In this document: in pieces, positions 17,321 to 25,487 of the stretch
Layout of the letters: each line of letters opens with the position of its first letter
How positions within the stretch are numbered: the stretch's first letter is position 1
Source of the DNA: Nocardioides baculatus
GTDB lineage: Bacteria > Actinomycetota > Actinomycetes > Propionibacteriales > Nocardioidaceae
Direction: 5' to 3'
Length of the DNA: 64,000 nt
Assembly (NCBI RefSeq): GCF_016735675.1
Contig: NZ_JAERSG010000007.1
Span: forward strand, 123,906-187,905
Translations under genes and position numbers: made by a program
Notes under the pieces: generated by a model
What the model saw: the letters and a program-made list of their open reading frames with translations, nothing else
The model's database searches: none
What the model was told of the DNA's origin: nothing

Positions 17321-17341
17321 AGTAAGTGCGATGAACTAACT
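17321..17341. promoter_or_regulatory. Candidate ROK-repressor operator
   Basis: AGTAAGT-N7-ACTAACT forms an inverted repeat with one mismatch, ending 3 bases before the GTG of the ROK regulator. A TTGACG hexamer lies just upstream (17308-17313). Its position fits autoregulation and control of the sugar operon; no second copy was found before the downstream genes. Confidence 0.4.
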
Positions 17342-17344
17342 AAT

Positions 17345-18478
17345 GTGACTCCGCACACTCCGGTCGGCCGCCCACTGCGGCCCCAGGGCAAGCTCCTCCA
17401 GGAAGACGCCCGCCGCCACCACCGCTCGCTGCTGCTCCAGCAGCTCTTCCGCGACGGTCCGGCGAGCCGCGCCGACCTGGCCCGGGCCAGCGCGCTGACC
17501 CGCGTCACGGTGTCCGACCTGGTCGGGGAGATGGTCGCCGAGGGCCTGGTCACCGAGCTCGGCGCTCCGGAGGGGTCGCGTGTCGGCAAGCCCCCGATGC
17601 TCGTCGGCCTCGCCGCCGACTCGCACCACATCATCGGCCTCGACCTGTCGGAGACCGACTCGATGTCGGGCGCGGTGGTCAACCTCGCCGGCACCGTCCT
17701 GGCCCGCCACGAGGTCCACGTCGACGGCGCCGAGGGGGAGCAGGCCGTGGAGCTCGTGCTCCGGCTCGCCACCGAGCTGATCGCGATGACCGACCGGCCG
17801 GTGCTCGGCATCGGCGTCGGCAGCCCGGGTGTCGTCGACACGTCCGGCACGGTCATCGACGCCCCCAACCTGGCGTGGACCGACACCCCGCTCGCGGCCC
17901 GGCTGGCGGCGGCCCTCGACCTCCCGGTCTTCGTCGCCAACGACGCCAACACCGCGGTCCTCGGCGAGCACACCTTCGGCGAGTCCGGCGACGGCGGCCT
18001 GATGGTGGTGCGGGTCGGTACGGGTGTCGGCGCCGGCTTCGTGCTCGGCGGCTCCCTGCTGCACGGCCACCTCGGCGCCGCCGGTGAGATCGGGCACGTC
18101 GTGGTCGACCCCGACGGCGAGCGCTGCGCGTGCTCGCGCACCGGCTGCCTCGAGACCGTGCTGGCCGCCCCGCGGCTGCGGCGTACGGTCGCCGCCCCCG
18201 GCGTCGACGCGCCCGGCGCCCTGGCCGACGTCGGCCGTCGGCTCGGTGAGGTGCTCGCACCCATCGTGGCCGCCCTCAACCTGCACGAGATCGTGCTGAG
18301 CGGCCCCGCGGAGCTGCTCGACGGACCGCTGCTCGACGCAGCCGACCGGACCATCCGCGAGCGGACGATGCCGATCAGCTCCACGGGGCTGGCCGTCCGC
18401 ACCTCCAAGCTCGGCGAGGACGTCGTGGTCGTGGGAGCGGCCGTGCTCGTGCTCGCTGGAGAGCTGGGCGTCTCGTGA
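17345..18478 (+). CDS. ROK-family transcriptional repressor (NagC/XylR type)
   Basis: 377 residues. The N-terminal winged helix-turn-helix (LLLQQLFRDGPASRADLARASALTRVTVSDLVGEMVAEGLV, about 29-70, shown in pieces) precedes a ROK sugar-binding domain with IGLDLSETDS, a GVGSPGVVD loop, GTGVGAGFVLGG and the zinc motif CACSRTGCLE. ROK repressors release DNA when a sugar or sugar phosphate binds. It is the first gene of a six-gene sugar operon, and its stop codon is followed within 35 bases by the binding-protein gene. A candidate operator overlaps its own start region. Confidence 0.9.
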   Translation: MTPHTPVGRPLRPQGKLLQEDARRHHRSLLLQQLFRDGPASRADLARASALTRVTVSDLVGEMVAEGLVTELGAPEGSRVGKPPMLVGLAADSHHIIGLDLSETDSMSGAVVNLAGTVLARHEVHVDGAEGEQAVELVLRLATELIAMTDRPVLGIGVGSPGVVDTSGTVIDAPNLAWTDTPLAARLAAALDLPVFVANDANTAVLGEHTFGESGDGGLMVVRVGTGVGAGFVLGGSLLHGHLGAAGEIGHVVVDPDGERCACSRTGCLETVLAAPRLRRTVAAPGVDAPGALADVGRRLGEVLAPIVAALNLHEIVLSGPAELLDGPLLDAADRTIRERTMPISSTGLAVRTSKLGEDVVVVGAAVLVLAGELGVS

Positions 18479-18510
18479 GCGCCCTGACACCCACCGATGA
18501 GAGGAACACT

Positions 18511-19821
18511 GTGGTGCGCAGCAGGAAGTACCGAATGAAGTCACTGACCGGTGTGGCCGTCGCGGCGCTCGCGCTGACCACGTTGGCCGCCTGCGGGAGC
18601 GACGACGAGGGAGGGTCCGGGGACGGCGGGGACGGCGGTCCGGAGACGGCCGACATCCGCGTCTGGCTCAACGGCACGGACACCCCGCAGGAGGCGCGCG
18701 ACTGGCTGAAGGAGACCTTCGAGGAGGACCACCCCGGCTCCACGCTGACGATCGAGCAGCAGGAGTGGGACGGCCTGGTCGAGAAGCTCACGACCGCCCT
18801 GTCGAGCGAGTCCGAGACCCCCGACGTGGTCGAGATCGGCAACACCCAGGCGCCGACCTTCACCTCGGCCGGCGCGTTCTCGCCGCTCACCGACGAGCTC
18901 GACGACCTCGGCGGCGACGACCTGCTGCCGGGCTTCGTGGAGGGCGCCACGGTCGACGGGGAGACCTACGCCGTCCCCTACTACGCCGGCTCGAAGTACA
19001 TCTTCTACCGCAAGGACCTCTTCGAGAAGGCGGGCCTCGAGGTGCCCACCACGCTGGACGAGTTCGTCCAGGCGGCGATCACGCTGAAGCAGGAGAACCC
19101 CAAGCCGGCGAACTTCTCGGGCTTCTGGTTCCCCGGCCAGGACTGGCGCAACGGCGCCGCCTTCGTCTGGGCCGCCGGCGGCGACCTCGCCACCGACGAC
19201 GGCGGCGAGTGGACCGGCGCCCTCTCCTCCCCCGAGTCCGTCGCAGGTCTCGAGACGGCGCAGGAGCTCTTCACCCAGGCCTCGGGTGCGCCCAAGGACG
19301 GCAACGAGGCCGACCCGTGGACGCCGTTCTGCGCGGGCGAGGTCGGCATGATGTCGACGCCCGGCTGGGTCAAGGGCCTGCTGGAGGACCCGGAGACCGG
19401 CTGCCCCGACGGCTTCGCCAAGGAGGTCGGCGTCTTCGCGATGCCCGGCGCCGACGGCTCGCCCGCCCCGGTGCTGCTCGGTGGCTCCGACATCGCGGTC
19501 GCCGCGAAGTCCGCCAACCAGGACCTCGCCGAGGAGGCCGTCGCGCTGATGCTCAGCGAGGACTACCAGACGATCATGGCCGGGGCCGGGCTCACGCCCG
19601 CCCGCACGTCGCTGGCGTCCCTGCTCGGTGACGACGAGTACGCCGCCGCGACGCAGGAGGCCGCGTCCAACGCCAAGCTCACCCCGGCCGCACCGGGCTG
19701 GGCCAACGTCGAGGGCTCGCGCGTCCTGGAGGACCTCTTCAGCGCCATCGCCCAGGGCGGTGACGTCCAGGAGCTCGCGACCAAGGCCGACGAGCAGATG
19801 GGCAGCCAGCTCAACGGCTGA
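18511..19821 (+). CDS. Sugar ABC transporter substrate-binding lipoprotein
   Basis: 436 residues. Lipoprotein signal peptide with lipobox LAAC (Cys28), then a Gly/Asp/Glu linker and a family 1 extracellular solute-binding domain (IRVWLNGTDTPQEARDWL, FSGFWFPGQDWRNGAAFVWA, GEVGMMSTPGWVKG). The start is uncertain: GTG at 18511 or 18514 follows a GAGAGGA site, and ATG at 18535 follows AGGAAG; all give a lipoprotein. It captures an oligosaccharide outside the cell for the two permeases that follow. The GH3 hexosaminidase and ROK kinase further on suggest an N-acetylglucosamine-containing ligand such as chitobiose or a muropeptide sugar. Confidence 0.9.
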   Translation: MVRSRKYRMKSLTGVAVAALALTTLAACGSDDEGGSGDGGDGGPETADIRVWLNGTDTPQEARDWLKETFEEDHPGSTLTIEQQEWDGLVEKLTTALSSESETPDVVEIGNTQAPTFTSAGAFSPLTDELDDLGGDDLLPGFVEGATVDGETYAVPYYAGSKYIFYRKDLFEKAGLEVPTTLDEFVQAAITLKQENPKPANFSGFWFPGQDWRNGAAFVWAAGGDLATDDGGEWTGALSSPESVAGLETAQELFTQASGAPKDGNEADPWTPFCAGEVGMMSTPGWVKGLLEDPETGCPDGFAKEVGVFAMPGADGSPAPVLLGGSDIAVAAKSANQDLAEEAVALMLSEDYQTIMAGAGLTPARTSLASLLGDDEYAAATQEAASNAKLTPAAPGWANVEGSRVLEDLFSAIAQGGDVQELATKADEQMGSQLNG

Positions 19822-19933
19822 GCAGTTCAGCCAGGCAGAGCAGGACCGGCGGGGGCGGCGTGAGTCGCTGCCCCCGCCGCTGCCTGCCCGCAGTCCAGAA
19901 TCAGACCAGCCCGAGCAGGGGAGGAGGACCACG

Positions 19934-20911
19934 ATGAGAACCACCCCACGCCGTTCTGCTCCCCCGCTGCGCTCCTCCGAAGAACGACGCGGGGACCCCG
20001 GAAAGGCCGACACCGCCCGGCGCGGCCGCCGCACCCCGCTGCCGTACGCCCTCGTCCTCCCCGCGGCCCTCGCGCTGGCCCTCGCGCTGGGCTACCCGCT
20101 GGTGCGCCAGGTCGTGCTGTCCTTCCAGGACTTCGGGCTCGCGCAGCAGTTCGGCCGCCCGCCCGAGTGGGTCGGCCTCCGGAACTACCGGGACCTCGTC
20201 GGCGACGGCTACCTCTGGCGGGTCACGCTCCGCTCGATCGCCTTCTGCCTCGTCAACGCGGCGCTCACGATGCTGGTCGGCGTCGGGCTCGCCCTGCTGA
20301 TGCGCCACATGGCGCGCGGCGTACGACTGCTCGTGCAGACCGGGCTGCTGCTCGCGTGGGCGATGCCGGTGGTCGCGTCGCTGACGGTGTGGCAGTGGCT
20401 CTTCGACACGCAGTACGGCGTGATCAACCACCTGCTCACCCAGCTCGGTCTCGACTACGCCGGCCACCCCTGGCTGCTGAGGCCGCTGTCGTTCTTCTTC
20501 GTGGCCACCGTGATCGTGGTCTGGATGAGCGTGCCGTTCGTCGCATTCACGGTGTACGCCGCCCTGACGCAGCTCCCCGAGGAGCTGCTCGAGGCCGCCG
20601 AGATCGACGGCGCCGGTGCGTCGTCGCGGTTCCGTCACGTCGTGCTGCCGACGATCCGCCCCGTGCTGCTGGTCGTCGGGCTGCTGCAGGTGATCTGGGA
20701 CCTGCGCGTCTTCACCCAGATCTTCCTGCTGCAGGAGGCCGGCGGCAGCGCCCGCGACACCAACCTGCTCGGCACCTACATCTACCGGCTCGGCATCGGC
20801 GGCGGCGAGTTCGGCATGTCCGCGGCGGTCGCGATGTTCATGCTGGCGTTGACGGTCGTCCTCACCGCCCCCTACGTCCGCACGATGCTCAAGCAGGAGG
20901 CCGAGACATGA
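19934..20911 (+). CDS. Sugar ABC transporter permease (first)
   Basis: 325 residues, MalF/LacF type. Six membrane segments follow a 38-residue basic cytosolic leader. The EAA loop is present (EAAEIDGAGASSRFRHVVLP). The leader residues RRSAPPLRSSEERRGDP are encoded by a REP-like element that begins directly after the start codon, so this N-terminus is probably acquired and not part of the family fold. Strong ribosome site GAGGAGG 7 bases before the ATG. Its TGA overlaps a second ATG (ATGA) that opens a REP-encoded mini-ORF. It forms the channel together with the second permease; the ATPase must be supplied from elsewhere, as with shared MsiK-type ATPases in actinobacteria. Confidence 0.92.
   Translation: MRTTPRRSAPPLRSSEERRGDPGKADTARRGRRTPLPYALVLPAALALALALGYPLVRQVVLSFQDFGLAQQFGRPPEWVGLRNYRDLVGDGYLWRVTLRSIAFCLVNAALTMLVGVGLALLMRHMARGVRLLVQTGLLLAWAMPVVASLTVWQWLFDTQYGVINHLLTQLGLDYAGHPWLLRPLSFFFVATVIVVWMSVPFVAFTVYAALTQLPEELLEAAEIDGAGASSRFRHVVLPTIRPVLLVVGLLQVIWDLRVFTQIFLLQEAGGSARDTNLLGTYIYRLGIGGGEFGMSAAVAMFMLALTVVLTAPYVRTMLKQEAET
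19939..20000 (+). repeat. REP-like palindromic coding element, copy 1
   Basis: Runs from AACCACCCCACG to GGGGACCCCG with CGTTCT (19952-19957) and AGAACG (19980-19985) as inverted arms around a CTCC-rich core. It is in frame with the first permease, just after its start codon. A second copy lies in the same operon. It encodes RRSAPPLRSSEERRGDP, and the reverse strand is also open with a related peptide. Confidence 0.7.
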
Positions 20912-20982
20912 ACACCCCACGACGTTCTTCGCCTCCCCCGCTTCGCTCCTCCGCCGAACAACGCCGCGGGGACCCCGTATGA
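20908..20982 (+). CDS. 24-residue mini-ORF made by a REP-like element between the permease genes
   Basis: Starts at an ATG overlapping the first permease stop (ATGA) with a perfect AGGAGG 7 bases upstream, and ends at a TGA overlapping the ATG of the second permease (again ATGA). The peptide MNTPRRSSPPPLRSSAEQRR, then GDPV, parallels the N-terminus of the first permease. It looks as if an element landed just after the original start codon of the second permease but out of frame, leaving the strong ribosome site attached to a leader ORF that hands ribosomes on. Translation is likely; function of the peptide is doubtful. Confidence 0.5.
   Translation: MNTPRRSSPPPLRSSAEQRRGDPV
20911..20977 (+). 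repeat. REP-like palindromic coding element, copy 2
   Basis: Begins AACACCCCACGACG and ends CGCGGGGACCCCG; the arms CGTTCTTCG (20923-20931) and CGAACAACG (20955-20963) pair with one mismatch. It aligns with copy 1 along its whole length, with 3-base indels in the core. It occupies the whole gap between the two permease genes. Confidence 0.7.
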
Positions 20983-21818
20983 GCCGCCCGACCCCGCCCG
21001 CGCTGCGTGCCGTCGCCAACTCGGTCGGCGTGCTCGCGTTCCTCGTCGCTGCCTTCCCGGTCTACTGGATGGTCAACAGCTCGTTCCTCGACCGCAACGA
21101 GATCCGCAACCCGGTGCCGACCTGGGTGCCGTTCGGCGGCGACCTCGACAACTTCCGGACCGTCTTCGCGACCGACCAGTTCGTCAACGCGCTCCGGGTC
21201 AGCCTGATGGTGACCGGGCTGACGATCGTCGTCGCGCTGGCCTTCGCGTTCGTCGCGGCCGTCGCGGTGTCGCGCTTCCGCTTCCGCGGCCGGATGTCGT
21301 TCATCGTGACCCTGCTGGTGATCCAGATGATCCCGGTCGAGGGACTCTTCATCTCCCAGTACAAGATGCTCGAGGCGGTCGACCTGCTCAACACGGTGGT
21401 CGGCCTGACGCTCGTGTACGTCGCCTCGGTGCTGCCCTTCACGATCTGGACGCTGCGCGGCTTCGTCGCCGGCGTCCCCTACGAGCTGGAGGAGGCGGCG
21501 ATGATGGACGGCTGCTCGCGCCCGCAGGCGTTCTTCCGGGTCACGCTGCCGCTGCTCGCTCCCGGCCTGGTGGCCACCGGGGTCTTCGGCTTCATCCAGG
21601 CGTGGAACGAGTTCACCCTCGCCCTGGTCGTGATGACCCGCGAGGACCAGCGCACCCTGCCGCTCTGGCTCTCGACCTTCACCGACGTCAACCGCGGCAC
21701 CGACTGGGGCGGCATCATGGCCGGCTCCACCCTCATCGCCGTGCCGGTGATCATCTTCTTCCTCGTCGTGCAGGGGCGGATGGTCAGCGGGCTCACGACA
21801 GGCGCCGTGAAGGGATGA
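20979..21818 (+). CDS. Sugar ABC transporter permease (second)
   Basis: 279 residues, MalG type, six membrane segments starting at about residue 10 (LRAVANSVGVLAFLVAAFPV). EAA loop EEAAMMDGCSRPQAFFRVTL with the downstream LPLLAPG is intact. The ATG lies in an ATGA overlap with the stop of the REP-derived mini-ORF; its own upstream region offers only GGGGA, so initiation probably relies on ribosomes arriving from the mini-ORF. Partner of the first permease in importing the ligand of the lipoprotein. The stop is 4 bases before the GH3 gene, so import and intracellular hydrolysis are co-expressed. Confidence 0.93.
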   Translation: MSRPTPPALRAVANSVGVLAFLVAAFPVYWMVNSSFLDRNEIRNPVPTWVPFGGDLDNFRTVFATDQFVNALRVSLMVTGLTIVVALAFAFVAAVAVSRFRFRGRMSFIVTLLVIQMIPVEGLFISQYKMLEAVDLLNTVVGLTLVYVASVLPFTIWTLRGFVAGVPYELEEAAMMDGCSRPQAFFRVTLPLLAPGLVATGVFGFIQAWNEFTLALVVMTREDQRTLPLWLSTFTDVNRGTDWGGIMAGSTLIAVPVIIFFLVVQGRMVSGLTTGAVKG

Positions 21819-21822
21819 GCCG

Positions 21823-23247
21823 ATGATCGAAGGCACCGACGTCCGCGCCCTCGCGCTCAGCGTGCTGCTGCCCGGCTTCGCGGGCACCACGCTCCCCGAC
21901 GACTACCGCGAGCTGCTCGAGCACGGGCTCGGCGGGGTCTGCTACTTCGGCAGCAACACCGCCGACGGCCCCGACGCCCTGGCTGCGCTCAGCAGGGCGA
22001 TCACGGCCGCCAACCCGCACGCGGTCGTCGCGATCGACGAGGAGGGCGGCGACGTCAGCCGCCTGCACACGCGCGAGCCGAGCCCGGTGCTGGGTGCCGC
22101 CGCGCTGGGTGCGGTCGACGACCTCGTGCTCACCGAGGACGTCGGCCGCTGGGTCGGCACCGAGCTCGCCGCCGTCGGCGTCACCCTCGACCTCGCCCCG
22201 GACGCCGACGTCAACAGCGACCCCGACAACCCGGTGATCGGCACCCGCAGCTTCGGTGCCGACGCGTCGAGCGTCGCTGCGCACACGGCTGCCTGGACGC
22301 GCGGGCTGCAGTCGACCGGTGTCGCCGCCTGCGCGAAGCACTTCCCGGGCCATGGCGACACCTCCACCGACAGCCACCTCGCGCTCCCGCGGATCGAGGT
22401 GGACGTCGACACGCTGGTGGCGCGCGAGCTCGTGCCCTTCGCCGCCGCGGTGCGGGCCGGTGTCGCTGCGGTGATGACCTCGCACATCGTCGTACCCGCC
22501 CTCGACCCGGACGGGCCCGCGACGCTCAGCCCGCGGGTGCTGGGCGTGCTGCGCGAACGGCTGGGCTTCGACGGGGTCGTCGTGAGCGACGCGCTCGACA
22601 TGGCCGGTGCCTCCGCGGCCACGGGCGTGCCCGAGGCGGCCGTACGCGCCCTGGCCGCCGGCTGCGACCTCCTCTGCATCGGTCCCGACAAGCCCGCGTC
22701 CCTGGTGGTCGACATCAGGGACGCGATCGTGGACGCGGTCGACGCCGGCCGGCTCACGACTGCCCGGCTCACCGAGGCGGCCCGACGCGTACGGGCGATG
22801 CGCGTGGTGGGTGCGGACCGGGCCGAGCCCGACCGACGCCGCCAGGTCGAGGCGTCGATCTCCGCGCTCGACGTCGACGGCGACCTGCCCGACCTCACCG
22901 GCGCGCTCGTCGTGAGCGTCGAGACCGTCGCCAACATCGCGGTCGGCGCCGTGGCGTGGGGGCTCGAGCCGGACCACCGGGTCGACCCGTCGGCGACCGG
23001 CCTGCACGCCGCCGTCGTCGCGGACGGCGTACCCCTCGTCGTGCAGGTGCGCGACGCCCACCGGCGCCCCGACGTGATCGACCTCCTGCGCTCGATCGCG
23101 GCCGAGGGCCGTGCGGCCGTGGTCGTCGAGTGGGGCTGGCCGGGGACGTGTGACGTCGGGCTTGCGAGGATCAGCACACGCGGCTCGTCCGGACCGGGCG
23201 TGGCCGCGGTGACGGAGCTGTTGCGAGAGGCAGGGTGGGCGCGGTGA
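21823..23247 (+). CDS. GH3 beta-N-acetylhexosaminidase (NagZ-like)
   Basis: 474 residues, no signal peptide, so cytosolic. The NagZ signature KHFPGHGDTSTDSH spans 172-185 and includes the His-Asp general acid dyad of GH3 N-acetylglucosaminidases; the nucleophile is Asp256 in VVVSDALDMAG. IDEEGGDVSRL (71-81) is also typical. It should remove terminal N-acetylglucosamine from imported chitooligosaccharide or muropeptide fragments. A C-terminal region (about 330-474) beyond the catalytic barrel resembles the second GH3 domain and ends with an EWGWPGTCD segment. The ATG follows GAAGGGA; the gene overlaps the ROK kinase by 4 bases. Confidence 0.92.
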   Translation: MIEGTDVRALALSVLLPGFAGTTLPDDYRELLEHGLGGVCYFGSNTADGPDALAALSRAITAANPHAVVAIDEEGGDVSRLHTREPSPVLGAAALGAVDDLVLTEDVGRWVGTELAAVGVTLDLAPDADVNSDPDNPVIGTRSFGADASSVAAHTAAWTRGLQSTGVAACAKHFPGHGDTSTDSHLALPRIEVDVDTLVARELVPFAAAVRAGVAAVMTSHIVVPALDPDGPATLSPRVLGVLRERLGFDGVVVSDALDMAGASAATGVPEAAVRALAAGCDLLCIGPDKPASLVVDIRDAIVDAVDAGRLTTARLTEAARRVRAMRVVGADRAEPDRRRQVEASISALDVDGDLPDLTGALVVSVETVANIAVGAVAWGLEPDHRVDPSATGLHAAVVADGVPLVVQVRDAHRRPDVIDLLRSIAAEGRAAVVVEWGWPGTCDVGLARISTRGSSGPGVAAVTELLREAGWAR

Positions 23248-24152
23248 GCGCAGGTGCACGGTCCGTCGGCCTCGACATCGGCGGCACCAAGACGCACGGC
23301 GTCGTGCTGGCCCAGGACGGGTCGATCCTCGCCCAGGTGCGGAGGTCCACCCGACCCGGCGCCGACGGCGTCGTCGACACCGCTGCACGCGTGTTCGCGG
23401 CGCTGGGTCGCGAGGTCGGCGAGGAGCTGACCGGTCCCGTCGGGGTCGGCGTGCCCGGCCTCGTCGACGTCGAGCGCGGGATGCTGCGCCACGCCGTCAA
23501 CCTCGACGTCAACGGCGACGACCTGCCGCTGCGCGACCTGCTGGCCGAGCGCCTCGGCGTGCCGGTCGTGCTGGAGAACGACGTCAACGCGGCGGCGCTC
23601 GCGGCCCGCGCCCTCGTCGACGCGGACGACGTCGTCTACCTCAGCGTCGGCACCGGCCTGGCCGCCGGACTGGTGCTCGACGGCCGCCTGCGGCGCGGCG
23701 AGCACGGAGCCGCCGGCGAGATCGGCCACCTGCCCGTCGACCCCGGTGGTGCGACCTGCGGCTGCGGGCAGGTCGGCTGCCTCGAGACCATCGCGTCCGG
23801 TCGGGCCCTCGCCGAGGCGTGGCCCACGCCGGACGGCCCGCCTGCCGCCGACCTGTTCGCCGCGGCCGCCGCCGGTGACGTCAAGGCCGTCGCGGTCCGC
23901 GACCGGTTCTGCTGGGGCGTCGCGAGCGCGGTCCGCGCCCTCTGCCTGACCATCGACCCCGAGCGGATCGTGCTCGGAGGCGGGGTGGCCGAGGTGGGCG
24001 AACCGCTGCGGGAGCAGGTGGTGCTCCAGCTGCGGGCGCTGGGGGAGGGGTCGCCCTTCCTCGCCTCGCTGAGGCTGGCCGACCGGATCAGCATGGTGCC
24101 GCTGCACTACCCGGTCGCCGCCGTGGGCGCCGCTCTGGTCGCCGCAGGCTGA
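23244..24152 (+). CDS. ROK-family sugar kinase (GlcNAc or glucose kinase)
   Basis: 302 residues. ATP-binding DIGGTK is at 11-16, followed by GVGVPGLVD, the catalytic ENDVNAAAL block, GTGLAAGLVLDGRL, GEIGHLPVD and the zinc motif CGCGQVGCLE. No DNA-binding domain, so it is a kinase. It should phosphorylate the monosaccharide released by the GH3 enzyme; N-acetylglucosamine is likely from context but glucose is possible. The GTG at 23244 in a GTGA overlap is chosen over GTG 23235 because an AGGG ribosome site is then correctly spaced. Last gene of the operon. Confidence 0.9.
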   Translation: MSAGARSVGLDIGGTKTHGVVLAQDGSILAQVRRSTRPGADGVVDTAARVFAALGREVGEELTGPVGVGVPGLVDVERGMLRHAVNLDVNGDDLPLRDLLAERLGVPVVLENDVNAAALAARALVDADDVVYLSVGTGLAAGLVLDGRLRRGEHGAAGEIGHLPVDPGGATCGCGQVGCLETIASGRALAEAWPTPDGPPAADLFAAAAAGDVKAVAVRDRFCWGVASAVRALCLTIDPERIVLGGGVAEVGEPLREQVVLQLRALGEGSPFLASLRLADRISMVPLHYPVAAVGAALVAAG

Positions 24153-24185
24153 CTCCGCCAACCGCGCGCTCGCTAGGTTGTGGCC

Positions 24186-25487
24186 GTGTCCGGTACCTGG
24201 ATCGACGTCCTGCTCGTCCTCGCCTTCATCCTCGTGGGCGGTGTGTTCGCGGCGACCGAGATCGCGCTGGTCTCGCTGCGCTCCGGCCAGGTGGACCGCC
24301 TCGACAACGAGGGCGGCCGCGGGCACGCCGTCGCCTCGCTCGCCCGCGACCCCAACCGGTTCCTGTCCGCGGTGCAGATCGGTGTCACGGTCGCCGGCTT
24401 CTTCTCCGCCGCCTTCGGCGCCTCGACGCTGGCGCCGTCGTTCGAGCCCGCCTTCGAGGCGCTGGGCACGCCGGCTCCCGACACGGTCTCGCTGGTCGCG
24501 GTCACGCTCGTGGTGTCGTACCTCTCCCTCGTCCTCGGCGAGCTCGTGCCCAAGCGGCTCGCGCTCCAGCGCTCGGTCGGCGTCGCCAAGCTGTTCGCGC
24601 CGCCCCTGGGTGGCTTCGCCCGGGTGATGACGCCGGTCATCTGGCTGCTGTCGCTCTCCACCAACCTCCTCGTCCGCCTGCTCGGCGGCAACCCCGACGC
24701 CGCCGGTGACGACGTCGACGAGGAGGAGCTGCGGATGATGATCTCGGGCCACGAGGACATCCCCGAGGGCGAGCGCAAGATCGTCGACGACGTCTTCGAG
24801 GCGGGCGACCGCTCGATCAGCGAGGTCATGAAGCCGCGGGGTGACGTGGTCTTCCTGAGCGGCGACCTCACGCTCGCGGCGGCGGTCGCGGTGATCGTCG
24901 AGCAGCCCTACACGCGCTACCCGGTGACGGGGGAGTCCTTCGACGAGGTCCTCGGCTACCTCCACCTGCGTGACGTCCTCGGCCGGTCCGACGACGAGTC
25001 GAGCACGGTCGCCGACCTCGCCCGTGACCTGCCGGTCCTGCCGCGCACCAACCGGGTGCTGCCCTCGATCGAGCAGCTGCGCAGCCTCGGAGCCCACATC
25101 GCGCTGGTGGTCGACGAGTACGGCGGCACCGACGGCATCGTCACCCTCGAGGACCTCATGGAGGAGCTCGTCGGCGAGATCCACGACGAGTACGACCGCG
25201 ACGCCGAGATCGCCGCGTCGGCGGACCCGGCGACGGTCGACGCCGGCCTGACGATCGAGGAGTTCGGCGAGCGGACGGGGGTCGAGCTCGAGGACGGCCC
25301 CTACGAGACCGTCGCGGGCTACGTCCTGCACAGGCTGGCGCGGATGGCCGAGCTCGCCGACCGGGTGCCGGTGGGCGACCACGTCCTGGAGGTCGCCGAC
25401 CTCGACGGCCACCGCATCACGCGCGTACGGCTCCACGCGCCGGTCGTGCCCGCCGAGGAGCCGGCGGAGCCGTCAGACGATGCGTGA
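24186..25487 (+). CDS. CNNM/CorC-type membrane protein (hemolysin family)
   Basis: 433 residues. The DUF21/CNNM transmembrane domain (1-180, hydrophobic segments near 5-25, 60-80, 95-120 and 145-165) is followed by two CBS domains (about 205-330; ISEVMKPRGDVVFLSGDLTL, HIALVVDEYGGTDGIVTLED) and a C-terminal CorC_HlyC domain. Relatives mediate or control magnesium/cobalt efflux. GTG at 24186 is six bases after TAGGTT, the leaderless spacing seen repeatedly here; GTG at 24180 is an alternative. It overlaps the next lipoprotein gene by 8 bases. Confidence 0.92.
   Translation: MSGTWIDVLLVLAFILVGGVFAATEIALVSLRSGQVDRLDNEGGRGHAVASLARDPNRFLSAVQIGVTVAGFFSAAFGASTLAPSFEPAFEALGTPAPDTVSLVAVTLVVSYLSLVLGELVPKRLALQRSVGVAKLFAPPLGGFARVMTPVIWLLSLSTNLLVRLLGGNPDAAGDDVDEEELRMMISGHEDIPEGERKIVDDVFEAGDRSISEVMKPRGDVVFLSGDLTLAAAVAVIVEQPYTRYPVTGESFDEVLGYLHLRDVLGRSDDESSTVADLARDLPVLPRTNRVLPSIEQLRSLGAHIALVVDEYGGTDGIVTLEDLMEELVGEIHDEYDRDAEIAASADPATVDAGLTIEEFGERTGVELEDGPYETVAGYVLHRLARMAELADRVPVGDHVLEVADLDGHRITRVRLHAPVVPAEEPAEPSDDA

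Noticed and set aside
21942..25436. 1164-residue minus-strand frame
   Set aside because: Antisense to the GH3, ROK kinase and CNNM genes, all with firm motifs; no homology-like pattern.
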